Source: Rubripirellula lacrimiformis (GTDB taxonomy: Bacteria; Planctomycetota; Planctomycetia; Pirellulales; Pirellulaceae). From it: a stretch of 64,000 nucleotides of DNA. The notes beneath the pieces were generated by a model. That model did not search any database, had not been told where the DNA came from, and was given only the letters and a program-made list of their open reading frames with translations. The translations under genes were made by a program, and so were the position numbers. Below, in pieces: positions 43,273 through 52,175 of this stretch (the stretch's first letter is position 1; each line of letters opens with the position of its first letter). The stretch covers positions 3,162,001-3,226,000 of the forward strand of contig NZ_CP036525.1 in assembly GCF_007741535.1 (NCBI RefSeq), in the 5' to 3' direction.

Positions 43273-43800
43273 TTAGGCGTTCGCGTTGGCGGCTATGACG
43301 ACGGTGGGGGGAAGGCCCGCGAGCCAGCGAAGAAGCTGCTGGCGGAAGACCTGGGCTGTGGCGCCCTCGGTTCGCCAGTTTGCCGTCGAATCATCAGCGA
43401 TTCGCTGCGTTTTCGCGACCCATTGCGATAGTGATCGGAGAATGTCGGTGATGGTTTCGTCATCAAGATCCTGGTGGACCATCGAAACCCGCCCGCCGCG
43501 GTTCGGGCGGACGAGTTCCACCAGTCGACCGTGCTGGGCAGCGAATCGTCGATCCTGCCAAAACACGCGGCGTAGCTGGTGCTGTTGATTGAATTGAAAG
43601 ACAGGTGCCACACCGCAGTACAGGCTGACCTGGCCCATCTGGCGAAATCCGATGACGATCGGGGATCCATCGACCAGGACTTCCCCTCGGATCGGCATGT
43701 TTTTGCCTTCACGGATTAGGTCTTCGCGGTCGTGCTCGTGGATTGCCATCGCATCATCATGATGTTCGTTGGCTGGGATTGCAATTCGATGTGCCATCAT
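43273..43800 (-). CDS. Hypothetical protein of unknown function
   Basis: From ATG 43800 (a second ATG follows at once) the protein is 175 residues. It starts MMAHRIAIPANEHHDDAMAIHEHDRE, with many His in the first 25 residues. The middle has beta strands (GEVLVDGSPIVIGFRQMGQVSLYCG) and the end an amphipathic helix with RRVFWQ and RWLAGLPP. No signal peptide or membrane span is visible. I do not recognise the family. It follows the terminator of the Cys-rich protein, so it should have its own promoter. Confidence 0.6.
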   Translation of the reverse strand: MMAHRIAIPANEHHDDAMAIHEHDREDLIREGKNMPIRGEVLVDGSPIVIGFRQMGQVSLYCGVAPVFQFNQQHQLRRVFWQDRRFAAQHGRLVELVRPNRGGRVSMVHQDLDDETITDILRSLSQWVAKTQRIADDSTANWRTEGATAQVFRQQLLRWLAGLPPTVVIAANANA

Positions 43801-43819
43801 CAAGCAGCGATCAACCCAC

Positions 43820-43854
43820 AAAAAAAGAGCCACCAAGTGATCCAGGTGGCTCTT
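43820..43854 (-). terminator. Rho-independent terminator of the Cys-rich protein gene
   Basis: On the minus strand the hairpin aagagccacc / ggtggctctt (43854-43845 and 43834-43825) is followed by a T run given by the A residues at 43820-43826. Confidence 0.88.
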
Positions 43855-43885
43855 CGAAATTCGCTTCGTCTTGCAGTCCGAAAGA

Positions 43886-44512
43886 TCAGTTCTTGACCGG
43901 CTCTGGCAGTCGACGATTGTTCAAGTTGGGTGCTGGGGGAACTGTTTCGACGCTGATCGAATGCATTGGTGACACCTGTGATTGGGTGTAATCGGTCGAC
44001 AACACCGGGGATGCCATCGTAGGTCCGCCGGATGTTTCCGATGAACCATAGACGGTTCCGCTGTCGCATCCGCCTGCACAGCCAACCGAGCAACCACCCG
44101 CACAGTCAACTTTTTCGGCCGACCAAGTGTATTCGCATTCGGGGCACGTGTACTTTTTCTTCTTCAGTACTTTCACCTTGCGAATGGTAGCACCGTTGTT
44201 GACGCAGCTGCTGCAGCCGCGTCCATCACAGGAGCCGCAGGACTTGCAGGATTTGCGTTGCCAAGGGAATACGACGCGGGGGATGCAGATTGCTTTGGTT
44301 TCGACTTCGAAGCAAGACTTTTCGGCGTCGACTTCTTTTGCATCCAGTTTGCAGACGTGACTGCACTGGGGGCAGCAAGTGGCGCACTGGGCACAGCCCG
44401 AGCGGGTGCTTGAATGCAGGCCACATCCGGCCTGCGCCGGTGCCGACGTCAGAGTTGCGACGAACGCGATTGCAAAAGCGACGGCGGCACAGCAAGAGAA
44501 TTGGCGGATCAT
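43886..44512 (-). CDS. Secreted cysteine-rich protein
   Basis: The 208-residue protein has a signal peptide ending APAQAG and 20 Cys residues in the mature part, most before residue 150. They occur in clusters such as CAQCATCCPQC, CKSCGSCDGRGCSSC and CPEC-type pairs; the YTCPECEYTW piece resembles a rubredoxin or zinc-ribbon knuckle. The C-terminal 60 residues are Ser/Pro/Thr-rich. Similar proteins occur widely in planctomycetes without known function; a metal-binding or disulfide-crosslinked envelope role is possible. It is monocistronic, with a strong terminator. Confidence 0.8.
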   Translation of the reverse strand: MIRQFSCCAAVAFAIAFVATLTSAPAQAGCGLHSSTRSGCAQCATCCPQCSHVCKLDAKEVDAEKSCFEVETKAICIPRVVFPWQRKSCKSCGSCDGRGCSSCVNNGATIRKVKVLKKKKYTCPECEYTWSAEKVDCAGGCSVGCAGGCDSGTVYGSSETSGGPTMASPVLSTDYTQSQVSPMHSISVETVPPAPNLNNRRLPEPVKN

Positions 44513-44541
44513 GATTCTACCTAGGAATGATTTGGCACGTA

Positions 44542-44603
44542 AAAAGGTGTCCGGTTCCCTTTGGATGGTGTATCGAATTTAGAAAAGGTACCGGACCCCT
44601 TTT
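44542..44603. repeat. 21-bp inverted repeat (AAAAGG...CCGG type)
   Basis: aaaaggtgtccggttcccttt (44542-44562) and the complement of 44583-44603 match at 18 of 21 positions, separated by 20 nt. The core is GGTCCGGTACC-like. It lies between the porin stop and the upstream start of the Cys-rich gene, so may be a repeat element or a processed stem. Confidence 0.7.
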
Positions 44604-44616
44604 CGGTGATCGATCC

Positions 44617-46200
44617 CTAGAAATCGATCATGAATCGAGTGCCAAAGATGTTGTAGCGGCCTGATTCGGGACCACTGCCAGCGTCGCGGTCTTCGATTTC
44701 ACCGGCGATGTAGTTGAACTGCATGCGTGCGTTGGCGTTCCAGTGCCAATTCATGCCAAAGGTCCAAGAGTCACCAACTCCGCCAAGAATGTCTTCGTCA
44801 TTAAAGTCTGCATGAGAGTACCGCACAGCAACCTGCCAGGCTCCCCAGCCCGCATCCCGGCATCCGTCGCACTTGTCGACCAACCAGAAGTTTTGAAACG
44901 GTTTGACGCGTCCCAGAGTTCCGGATTCCCGATCCCAGGGCATGTGTTCGCCGGTCAGGAAATAGCTGGCGTAGACGTACCCGCCATCGAAGCGTGTGTC
45001 GTTGAATCCTTGGTCCCGACTTTGCCAAAGGCTTTGGTATTCGCCCACGACTTGGACGCGGCCCACATTGACGACACCTTCCAAGCCCATCAGGTCAAAG
45101 TAGTCAGCGCCATCGATTCGCCCGGTGTCGATCCAACGAGCGGATGATCGCGCCTCGGGGCGAGTTCGGAATCGGGCTTCGTTGGTTGCGTTGGTCGTCG
45201 AATCGGCGTGGCTACCAGAGATCGCCCAGTGGGCGTACCCGCGTCCGCCGCTGACTTCGTCGTACCAGATTGTGTTGGCAAGGCGGCCGGTGACTTCCAA
45301 TTGCAAATGGTCATCGATGTAGTTGCCCAGCGACTGAACATTGCGTTGGTTGTAAACGCCGTATCGCCAGTTCCACCGTTGGTTCTCCGAAACGCCATAG
45401 GATGCCAGTCCGAGACGTCTAGCGTCCTGGTTGATCGCTTCGATCACGAACGGGCGTTCCATGAACACGTTGTAACGTGAACTGTTCAGGTGGTCCAAAC
45501 CGTAGGGTCGTTTCTGGTTCCCCAGCAGCACGGTGCGTAGAACTGGCAAGTCGGTCCAGCCTAAATAGGCATCACGAAACTCGACGTTGCTACCGCCGGC
45601 GAACTCGGCCTCGATCTTGTACAGCATGTTGTCTTTGACCTTCCCCGACACGCCGAAACGCAATCGACGGAAGCCAAGACGGTTCTGAGGGTCGCCGCCG
45701 TCCATGAACGACGGGGCTGGGTCATCTTCGGTGTCGAAGCCCCATGCGTCAGCGTGGACTCGCCCGCTGATCTTCATGGTCGAATTGCTGCTGCCGCTAT
45801 GCACGATCGACTTGTCGCCGGCAACGTCGTCAACGGCTCCTTCGATCTTCTCTAGCTTCTTTTCCAGTTCAGCGAACTGCTTTGACAAAGCGGCGTACTT
45901 GTCGTCCTGGTCCGCGTCATCATCGTCGGCTGAATCGTCATCGGCGTTTGATTGGCCGACGTTTTCGTCCGGCGTGCCTTCTTCAGCGGCTTGGTCGGCC
46001 AGGTTGTTCGCCCACAGTGCAGATGAGTATCGCACGGGCACGACTTGTCCGGCGGTATCGAACTCTGGCAACATCATCGCTTGCGCCAACGAACTTTCGT
46101 CGGCCGTCGCGGTAGCGATCACCGTGAAAGGTGACGCTGCTCCCGAGATGCTTAGCAGTAGCATCAGCGCGCGGCGTACCGCACGTTTTGTATTCGCCAT
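44617..46200 (-). CDS. Phosphate-selective porin (OprO/OprP type)
   Basis: From ATG 46200 the protein is 527 residues with a signal peptide (ALMLLLSISGAASPF...ATA). After an acidic, Asp-rich linker a coiled coil (KYAALSKQFAELEKKLEKIEG) follows, as is common before planctomycete porin barrels. The barrel region starts at about residue 150 (MKISGRVHADAWGF, LGFRRLRFGVSGKV, NMLYKIEAEF) and ends with the C-terminal Phe (FMIDF) typical of outer-membrane proteins. It should allow phosphate or other anions across the outer membrane. PPK2 at 7.8 kb is the only other phosphate-linked gene here. Confidence 0.88.
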   Translation of the reverse strand: MANTKRAVRRALMLLLSISGAASPFTVIATATADESSLAQAMMLPEFDTAGQVVPVRYSSALWANNLADQAAEEGTPDENVGQSNADDDSADDDDADQDDKYAALSKQFAELEKKLEKIEGAVDDVAGDKSIVHSGSSNSTMKISGRVHADAWGFDTEDDPAPSFMDGGDPQNRLGFRRLRFGVSGKVKDNMLYKIEAEFAGGSNVEFRDAYLGWTDLPVLRTVLLGNQKRPYGLDHLNSSRYNVFMERPFVIEAINQDARRLGLASYGVSENQRWNWRYGVYNQRNVQSLGNYIDDHLQLEVTGRLANTIWYDEVSGGRGYAHWAISGSHADSTTNATNEARFRTRPEARSSARWIDTGRIDGADYFDLMGLEGVVNVGRVQVVGEYQSLWQSRDQGFNDTRFDGGYVYASYFLTGEHMPWDRESGTLGRVKPFQNFWLVDKCDGCRDAGWGAWQVAVRYSHADFNDEDILGGVGDSWTFGMNWHWNANARMQFNYIAGEIEDRDAGSGPESGRYNIFGTRFMIDF

Positions 46201-46845
46201 GATGGAAACCGTCCTTGATTTCGGTAGTTGCTGTGCGTCCTGCACGGTTCAATGTTCGGTAGCAGCGATGGCGACTTCTTGTCACCTCGCATAATCTCAT
46301 CTTCCGGTAGGGAAGTCGCAATCATTGCTACACAAACGCTATCGACAAACGGCTTTTCAATCGGCAACCCCGCAAGATCAGTCTTAACACGAATACAACG
46401 AAGTCAGCCGGAATATCGTCCCAACCGGAAAAATCGGATCCTCTTGCAGCCACCGGTCCCGGCGATCGGCCCGGCGCATGCGTCATCCCCAGCCCAAACG
46501 GATTGGTCGTCTGTCGCCGTTTGGACGTTACCAAGCACAACGAACGCATGGACCTAGTGCGGGGCTGCCTAGCTGCTTGGCAACGAGCGATCAATCAGTG
46601 TCGTTTCTTTCTTCCCCCTTTCTCTAACTCTCTGCCCCCCGCAAACCGCTGCGCGGCGGGGGCGAGATGACTTTCGTCGCGACACTGATTGATCGATCGT
46701 TGCTTGGCGGGCAATGGTTTGGATGAATGTTCAAGTTTGACGATTAGCCAGACCGTTCCGCTAATCGCCACTGACATGACGTCCCGTGGCAAGGAATGCC
46801 GATCATTCCGGTAATGACAATTTTTCCCGTTGGATGGTCGTTGCC
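46201..46845. other. Gene-free 645-bp region with an inverted-repeat element
   Basis: It lies between two divergent genes. The right half contains the MITE-like element at 46575-46708. The left half (46201-46570) shows nothing I can assign beyond the porin promoter that should be there. Confidence 0.55.
46575..46708. mobile_element. MITE-like element, copy 2 (complete ends)
   Basis: The 29-nt ends at 46575-46603 and 46680-46708 are inverted copies matching at 25 of 29 positions and share GATCAATCAGTGTCG with the copy at 7499. The 76-nt interior is pyrimidine-rich (tttctttcttccccc) plus a small GC hairpin (cccccgc...gcggggg). No transposase is encoded; I see no clear target-site duplication. 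Confidence 0.7.
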
Positions 46846-47436
46846 ATGATCCAGGTACCGCAGCTGCGTTTGACCACCGTGTGGGTGATCCTGTTCGCCG
46901 CAAGCTCCTCGGTAGCCAGTGCACAAACGCATGTCAGCGACGCAGAATGGACCGTCGAGCCCGGTGACCATCAGGGCGATGCTCATTGGCAGACGGCGGG
47001 ATCGGTTGACTGCGGTGGCTATAGCGGAGTGGCAGCAACAAGCCACGGTGTCTGTCGTGATCCGGGGCATCCCGCCAAGCCGAAATTTGATCGGCCGGGT
47101 GACCGTAGCCGGAAAGACAATCCGCCACTGCGATACACGATGGACAACTGTCGCCGATCCGGGGCTCCGTTCTGTGTTCATCGATTTGCCAAGCCCAGTG
47201 TTACCGACCGCTACAGCGCGTGGTTCGTAGGCGGTGGAGCGGCGTTCTTCCGGGGGCGGCCCCGCGAGAGCACCGAAGGCACTTGGGGCCTGGACTACAG
47301 CGGGCTGCTAGGAAAAGCGAATATCTGGTCCAGGTACACTCGCGGTCGCAGCCAAGGTGGCGAAGGCGCCTATCGAACCGATGGCGAACCCAAACTGGTA
47401 AGCCGAACAAGCGAACTGCTGGGCATCGGGCATTGA
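46846..47436 (+). CDS. Secreted hypothetical protein
   Basis: The ATG at 46846 gives 196 residues beginning with a signal peptide (LTTVWVILFAASSSVASAQ). The mature part is hydrophilic, with Gly, Arg and Asp, and has no motif I recognise. Its C-terminal half (GTWGLDYSGLLGKANIWSRY, then TRGRSQGGEGAYRTDGEPK) suggests a small beta-rich domain. In-frame starts up to 46786 exist but would put residues before the signal peptide. The coding call rests mostly on the signal peptide. Confidence 0.55.
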   Translation: MIQVPQLRLTTVWVILFAASSSVASAQTHVSDAEWTVEPGDHQGDAHWQTAGSVDCGGYSGVAATSHGVCRDPGHPAKPKFDRPGDRSRKDNPPLRYTMDNCRRSGAPFCVHRFAKPSVTDRYSAWFVGGGAAFFRGRPRESTEGTWGLDYSGLLGKANIWSRYTRGRSQGGEGAYRTDGEPKLVSRTSELLGIGH

Positions 47437-47571
47437 ATCCGCTGCGCTGATTCCCCGAACGCTTGTAGTGTGTTGCCAATTGGCGATTGGGACCAACCGG
47501 TTCCGCCACACGACACCGTTCGATGGCGAAGGCAAGCAAGTCACAGGTGCATGCCGGAACAGCGGCCCAAA

Positions 47572-47715
47572 AACTCGAACTCGAACTCGAACTCGAACTC
47601 GAACTCGAACTCGAACCCGAACCCGAACCCGTACCCGTACCCGTACCCGTACCCGTACCCGTACCCGTACCCGTACCCGTACCCGTACCCGTACCCGTAC
47701 CCGTACCCGTACCCG
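47572..47715. repeat. 24-unit hexanucleotide tract, G-quadruplex-forming on the minus strand
   Basis: On the plus strand: seven AACTCG units (47572-47613), three AACCCG (47614-47631) and fourteen TACCCG (47632-47715), in one unbroken 6-bp register. The minus strand therefore reads (GGGTAC)n followed by (GGGTTC) and (GAGTTC), giving 17 consecutive G3 runs with 3-nt loops. The tract starts 3 bp beyond the stop codon of the VWA protein gene, on its transcribed side. Confidence 0.97.
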
Positions 47716-47718
47716 ACG

Positions 47719-50700
47719 CTACTCCTTCGACTGGTCTTTTTTCGCTTTGCGTTTGGCTTCTAGCAATCGTTCGGTATAGCTTGGCCCATCGGGAATTTCT
47801 GGTTTAGCAGGCCCCGCGGACTTGGCGGCATTGGGTGCCGATGGGCTGCCAAGATCGATTTCCGGCGCTGCGTTACTGTCCTGGGAAGGTTCGAACCGAA
47901 CACTGGCTCGTCGCTTTTGAAGCGAAGCGTCGACGGAGTCTTTGTTTTTTCGCAGTGCATCCAGACGGGCGGTCACCGCGGCATCTTTCTGAGAATCCTT
48001 GCCACCTAGTGCCTTCAGTTTCTTTCCGATCCAATCGAATCGGATCGATACACGTCGAACGAACACATCGCCCAGGAACATGCAGCAGCCCGCCAGCACG
48101 AACCACGGCCAGGCGTCGCGGATGCTGCGAGCCAAGGGCAACCCGCCGCGAAACGGGTCGCTGTTGATCAGATCTTCCGAGGGCTGAGTTCCCAGCGGAA
48201 CGGTGACCTGCCCTGCTTGGCCACCACGGGGTGTGGTCGACGCCAACGATTCAATCAGTGCTTGGTTGGTTTCACGTACACGGAATTCGTCGCTGTAGGG
48301 AACCGTCACGCCGGTCGTCAGCGGTGCAGCGCCCGGGCCCGGGATCACGTTGACAAAATAACTGCCTGATCCGTCCGCCGGAAATTCGCCCACATACCGT
48401 CCCGGTGCCGACTGTCGCATGCGAAGCGGAATCGGTTTCAGATCGGGGCCCAGCGCGGTCGCGTTCATATCCAAGAAGTTTAGAAACGAATCGTCCTGCG
48501 ACAACGCGTTGACGACAACTTGCACTTGGCCATCACGAACCTGTGTGGCGATCGTGAACTTGCCGGTATCCCCGGTGGGGCGCATCAACCATCGGACCAA
48601 TTGGGAATAGAACTTGTCGTACCCGGCCCATCCGGTCCACTCCGAGGCCCACTTGGTCCCCGAGTCGGTGGTTAGGACCGCCGTGCGGCCAAGGCCATAG
48701 GTCCAGACGGCCAAGATGGTTGCGTTTTCCGGCGCGTCGGGTTTGGGCGATTGAATCAGGACTTGGGCCAATGGGCTATCCTTGGCCTGGGTCAGAACAA
48801 AGCCGCTAATGTTGGGCAACACACGGTCAACGCCATCCAGCATGGGGTGCGGGAAAATGACTTCGGGCAGCGCGCCGCCCGGTGGCTCGTAAACCAAGGG
48901 GCGGGACACCCGGCGTGCTTCGCGTTGAAAGATCCGTGGTAGAGCGCGGCCATTGGCGACGGCGTAGTACTTACCGCCGGTCGCTTGTGCGATCTGTTGC
49001 AATCGACGACTTTCGGTCAAACCATGGGACGCCACTGCGACCGTGCTGATCGTGATGTTGTTGTCTTTGAAGGACTTGATGGTCGCGGGGGATGGATCGG
49101 TCGGGTCACCATCGCTAATGATGATGCTGTGTTTGACCGATGCGGGGGTGCGTGCCAAACCGGCGACCGCCATTCGCATCGCAGGATCGAACTGTGGCAT
49201 ATCACCGGGCGACATTCGACCGAGTGCCGCCAACATGGCTTTGCGATTCGGACCCACTTCTAGCAGTCCATTGCGGCCGCCCCACATCCACGAATCGCCA
49301 CGCATGGTCCAGTGCAACACCCCGGCGTAATCCGATGGGCCCAGCTGTTCGATGGCCGCTTTGGCAATCACTTTCTGCCAATGGTTGCCTTCGGCCATTT
49401 CGCTAGCGTGCATGATCAATGCCAGCGCGCCGACCGCTTGGATCTTGGTGTTTTTGATCTTAAAGTCGACCGGCATCGCATCTTCGATCTTGGTCCCGGT
49501 CCAGCCGCCGGCACCAAATGATTCGGGGCCGCCGATCATCAACAGGCCTGCCCCCAACTGCTGAGTATTGCTGACCAGCATCTCGATCTGTGCATCGGTG
49601 AACGACGTGATCAGATCCGATGATTCGCCGGACACTCTTGGCACGCCTGCCAAGATGACCGCGTCATAAGCCTGCAATTCCGCCAGCGATCCAAACAGTT
49701 CGTCACTGGCCTGAGTGACGACTTCGATGTTGGCATCGCGAAGGGTTTGCACCAGCAGGTCAAAGTCGCCCATTCGGCTGCGTTCTTCGATCAGCAATAC
49801 CCGCCCCTTGCCGCGGACATAGGTGTAGGCGGTGGCGCTGTTGTTTTGTCTCAGACCATCGTCGTCTTCGGTGGCAGGGACAAATTCGGCATCATAGATA
49901 TAGGCGGCGGGCTGTTCGATTTGGTGCCGCAGCGGAAAGACGTTTTTGCCCGGATCCAACGTGATCGTTTCTTCCAACAGCAACGTGTCCTCGCCGCCGA
50001 CGCTTTGTTTGACGCGAAGCTTGCCGCGGACCGGGGCACTGGAACCGGATTCGGAATAGTTGTTCAGTACCACACGGGCTTCGAATGGCTGGCCTTTGCG
50101 GATGTTGTTTGGCAAGTCGATTTTTTCGACCAGGACTTCGCTGGATGATTCGAGAACCACCGGCACCACATCGATGCCGATCCCCGAGTCGGCGACTCGC
50201 GCGGCCAACGACTTGGCTTGCCCGATGTTTTCGTTGCCGTCGGTGACAATCACCAGTCGCCGAGTCGTGTCCTCGGGCATCGATGCCTTGGCCAGATTGA
50301 TCGCTGATTCTAGGTTGGTCGCATCGGTACGACCGCCCAAACTTTCTAGTCGTCGCAGTTGCGGGATGTAGTCGTCATACGGTGGAATCTCGATCGCCGC
50401 GTCGCGACCAAAGACGACGATGCCAGCCCGGTCTTTTCTCGCTTCGTCGCGATGTCGCCGCACATTTCGAATCACGTAATCCAGCATCACTTGGCGTTTT
50501 GCCACGGGGATGCTTTCGGATTGGTCCAACAGGTACATGACCGTCACTCGGTCGCTGACCCAAACCAATTGGACACCTGCGATGGCAAGCACAAGCGTTG
50601 TCCATACCACGGTCCGCAGCAACAACGCCATCCATCGACGAAGGCTTCCCAAGGACGCCAAGGATGCATACCCGATCCACCACAGCAGCGGTAACGCCAG

Positions 50701-50757
50701 CAGCAACCACAGATAGCCGGGATGATCAAATCCGAGTCGAAACGGAAGCATGGTCAT
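47719..50757 (-). CDS. VWA-domain membrane protein with glutamine-amidotransferase-like region
   Basis: The 1012-residue protein starts with two membrane spans (WLLLALPLLWWIGY and about 48-68). A VWA domain follows (VTVMYLLDQSESIPVAKRQ, with DQSES in place of the usual DxSxS, and LVIVTDGNENIG). Then comes a beta domain and a GATase1-like region (RVLLIEERSRMGDF, LLMIGGPESFGAGGW). A second VWA-like part (SIIISDGDPTDPSPATIKSF) and a C-terminal span (WPWFVLAGCCMFLGDVFV) end it. The DxSxS of the first VWA reads D-Q-S-E-S, so the metal site looks intact. Such BatA-like proteins in planctomycetes are of unknown function. It overlaps a CPBP protease gene by 4 bp. Confidence 0.82.
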   Translation of the reverse strand: MTMLPFRLGFDHPGYLWLLLALPLLWWIGYASLASLGSLRRWMALLLRTVVWTTLVLAIAGVQLVWVSDRVTVMYLLDQSESIPVAKRQVMLDYVIRNVRRHRDEARKDRAGIVVFGRDAAIEIPPYDDYIPQLRRLESLGGRTDATNLESAINLAKASMPEDTTRRLVIVTDGNENIGQAKSLAARVADSGIGIDVVPVVLESSSEVLVEKIDLPNNIRKGQPFEARVVLNNYSESGSSAPVRGKLRVKQSVGGEDTLLLEETITLDPGKNVFPLRHQIEQPAAYIYDAEFVPATEDDDGLRQNNSATAYTYVRGKGRVLLIEERSRMGDFDLLVQTLRDANIEVVTQASDELFGSLAELQAYDAVILAGVPRVSGESSDLITSFTDAQIEMLVSNTQQLGAGLLMIGGPESFGAGGWTGTKIEDAMPVDFKIKNTKIQAVGALALIMHASEMAEGNHWQKVIAKAAIEQLGPSDYAGVLHWTMRGDSWMWGGRNGLLEVGPNRKAMLAALGRMSPGDMPQFDPAMRMAVAGLARTPASVKHSIIISDGDPTDPSPATIKSFKDNNITISTVAVASHGLTESRRLQQIAQATGGKYYAVANGRALPRIFQREARRVSRPLVYEPPGGALPEVIFPHPMLDGVDRVLPNISGFVLTQAKDSPLAQVLIQSPKPDAPENATILAVWTYGLGRTAVLTTDSGTKWASEWTGWAGYDKFYSQLVRWLMRPTGDTGKFTIATQVRDGQVQVVVNALSQDDSFLNFLDMNATALGPDLKPIPLRMRQSAPGRYVGEFPADGSGSYFVNVIPGPGAAPLTTGVTVPYSDEFRVRETNQALIESLASTTPRGGQAGQVTVPLGTQPSEDLINSDPFRGGLPLARSIRDAWPWFVLAGCCMFLGDVFVRRVSIRFDWIGKKLKALGGKDSQKDAAVTARLDALRKNKDSVDASLQKRRASVRFEPSQDSNAAPEIDLGSPSAPNAAKSAGPAKPEIPDGPSYTERLLEAKRKAKKDQSKE

Positions 50758-51944
50758 TCACCGTAGGGAGGAGACGAGATAGAGGGGCGAGCGTCAGCGG
50801 AGTGCCGGTCAGCGGGTTGCCGATCAGCGGGGTGTTCATTATCAGGCACTAGCCTGGCCATGATCGGGCCAGTCGTGGTCGTATTGTCCGCCGCTGGTTT
50901 GAACCAAGCGATCGAAAATATCGTCCCCCCCATCCCGACCAAACCAATCAAGATGATCGACATCGAAATCATGATTGCCGGGGCCGCCAGCACGTCGGTT
51001 GCGTCTTCCGGCGCCATCACCACCAACACCACACTGATCACGTTGTTGACGAAATGCCCCAACATGGCAGGGAACAGCGAACCGCTTCGGTAACTGATCA
51101 CGCCTAAGAACATGCCCATCGGAAAGACGGCGATGACGTGCACCAAGTCCATATGAAACGCGGCAAACAAAAACGACGCGACGAAGATTCCGATCAGCGG
51201 ATGAAACGAACGGACCAGCCGGGTTTGAACGTAGCCGCGAAAGAGAAACTCTTCGCATATCGCGGGTGTCGCACCGATCATCATCGCCAACGGAAACAAG
51301 AATCCCGATTCGCCATGATTGCGAAAGATGCGAGACATCTCTTTCAGGTTCTCGCTCTCTTCCATGAACGATCCAACGACCAAGCTGCTGATCAAGCCGA
51401 CCAAAGGAGTCGCTGCGGCGGCGGCAAACCATGCCCACACCGGCCAATGGCCACGCACCAAACCGAGACGTTGACGAAATGGAACCGGCGACAGCTTTCC
51501 GGCGACGATCGATGGCATCACCAATGCCAATTGAGGCAGGACGACGACGATCAATAAGCCCCATCGCGATGCCGAAACCTTGGTCATCGTTTCCATCGAT
51601 CCCAGCAGTTGGGACGACAGTTCGCCGAAGACGACCCACACGCCCAAGATTGCCATCAACAAACTGGCGATCATGAACGACAGCCAAGAGGCCGCGCTGA
51701 CGGCCAAGGGTGTCCACCACCGTGGGTGTGCCTTGGGGGGCGAAACGAGACCGGTGTATGGCGGATCCATCGTCCTGGATTGAAAATCATCGGCCGGCAT
51801 GGAAACGTCATTCGCCGGCGGATCAGCCACGTCCTCCGAAGCAGCCGTTGGTGTGGAGGCGTCATCGGCAGCCGGCGGACCGGAGGCGCGCTGGTCCTCC
51901 GACGGGCGTTGCGGCTGAAATGCATCCATGAAAAAGTTTGCCAT
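50754..51944 (-). CDS. CPBP-family intramembrane metalloprotease
   Basis: The 396-residue protein has a Pro/Asp-rich cytoplasmic N-terminus (about 1-75), then about eight membrane spans. The CPBP motifs are CEEFLFRGYVQTR, with the catalytic Glu-Glu and Arg, a FAAFHMDLVH box in the next helix, and an N-V-I-S segment in NNVISVVLV. These Abi-type enzymes cleave or process within the membrane. Upstream of, and overlapping, the VWA gene, so co-translated with it; a role in processing or sorting that protein is inference. Confidence 0.9.
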   Translation of the reverse strand: MANFFMDAFQPQRPSEDQRASGPPAADDASTPTAASEDVADPPANDVSMPADDFQSRTMDPPYTGLVSPPKAHPRWWTPLAVSAASWLSFMIASLLMAILGVWVVFGELSSQLLGSMETMTKVSASRWGLLIVVVLPQLALVMPSIVAGKLSPVPFRQRLGLVRGHWPVWAWFAAAAATPLVGLISSLVVGSFMEESENLKEMSRIFRNHGESGFLFPLAMMIGATPAICEEFLFRGYVQTRLVRSFHPLIGIFVASFLFAAFHMDLVHVIAVFPMGMFLGVISYRSGSLFPAMLGHFVNNVISVVLVVMAPEDATDVLAAPAIMISMSIILIGLVGMGGTIFSIAWFKPAADNTTTTGPIMARLVPDNEHPADRQPADRHSADARPSISSPPYGE

Positions 51945-52175
51945 CGAATCGAGCTAGAATGACCTGTCCACAGTGTAAGCACTTTCGGTCGGCCCCGAAG
52001 GATCGCAAGCGGAATTTGCCGGGGGCCAAGCGGACATCGTCACCCGGACGCGATCCTGATGGGCGGGCTGGTGGGCGCGAGCGGTCTTTAGGCTGCTTTC
52101 AGCACGCTGGAAACGCGCCTGCATGCTGATCGTATTGCTTCGAACAGCGGACCACGCCACCGGTGATGGTCGAAA

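Noticed and set aside
47468-47807. Plus-strand frames encoding dipeptide repeats (TR, YP, VP) through the hexamer tract
   Set aside because: All three frames stay open only because the 6-bp unit has no stop. There is no ribosome site or family match, and the tract is best explained as a simple repeat.
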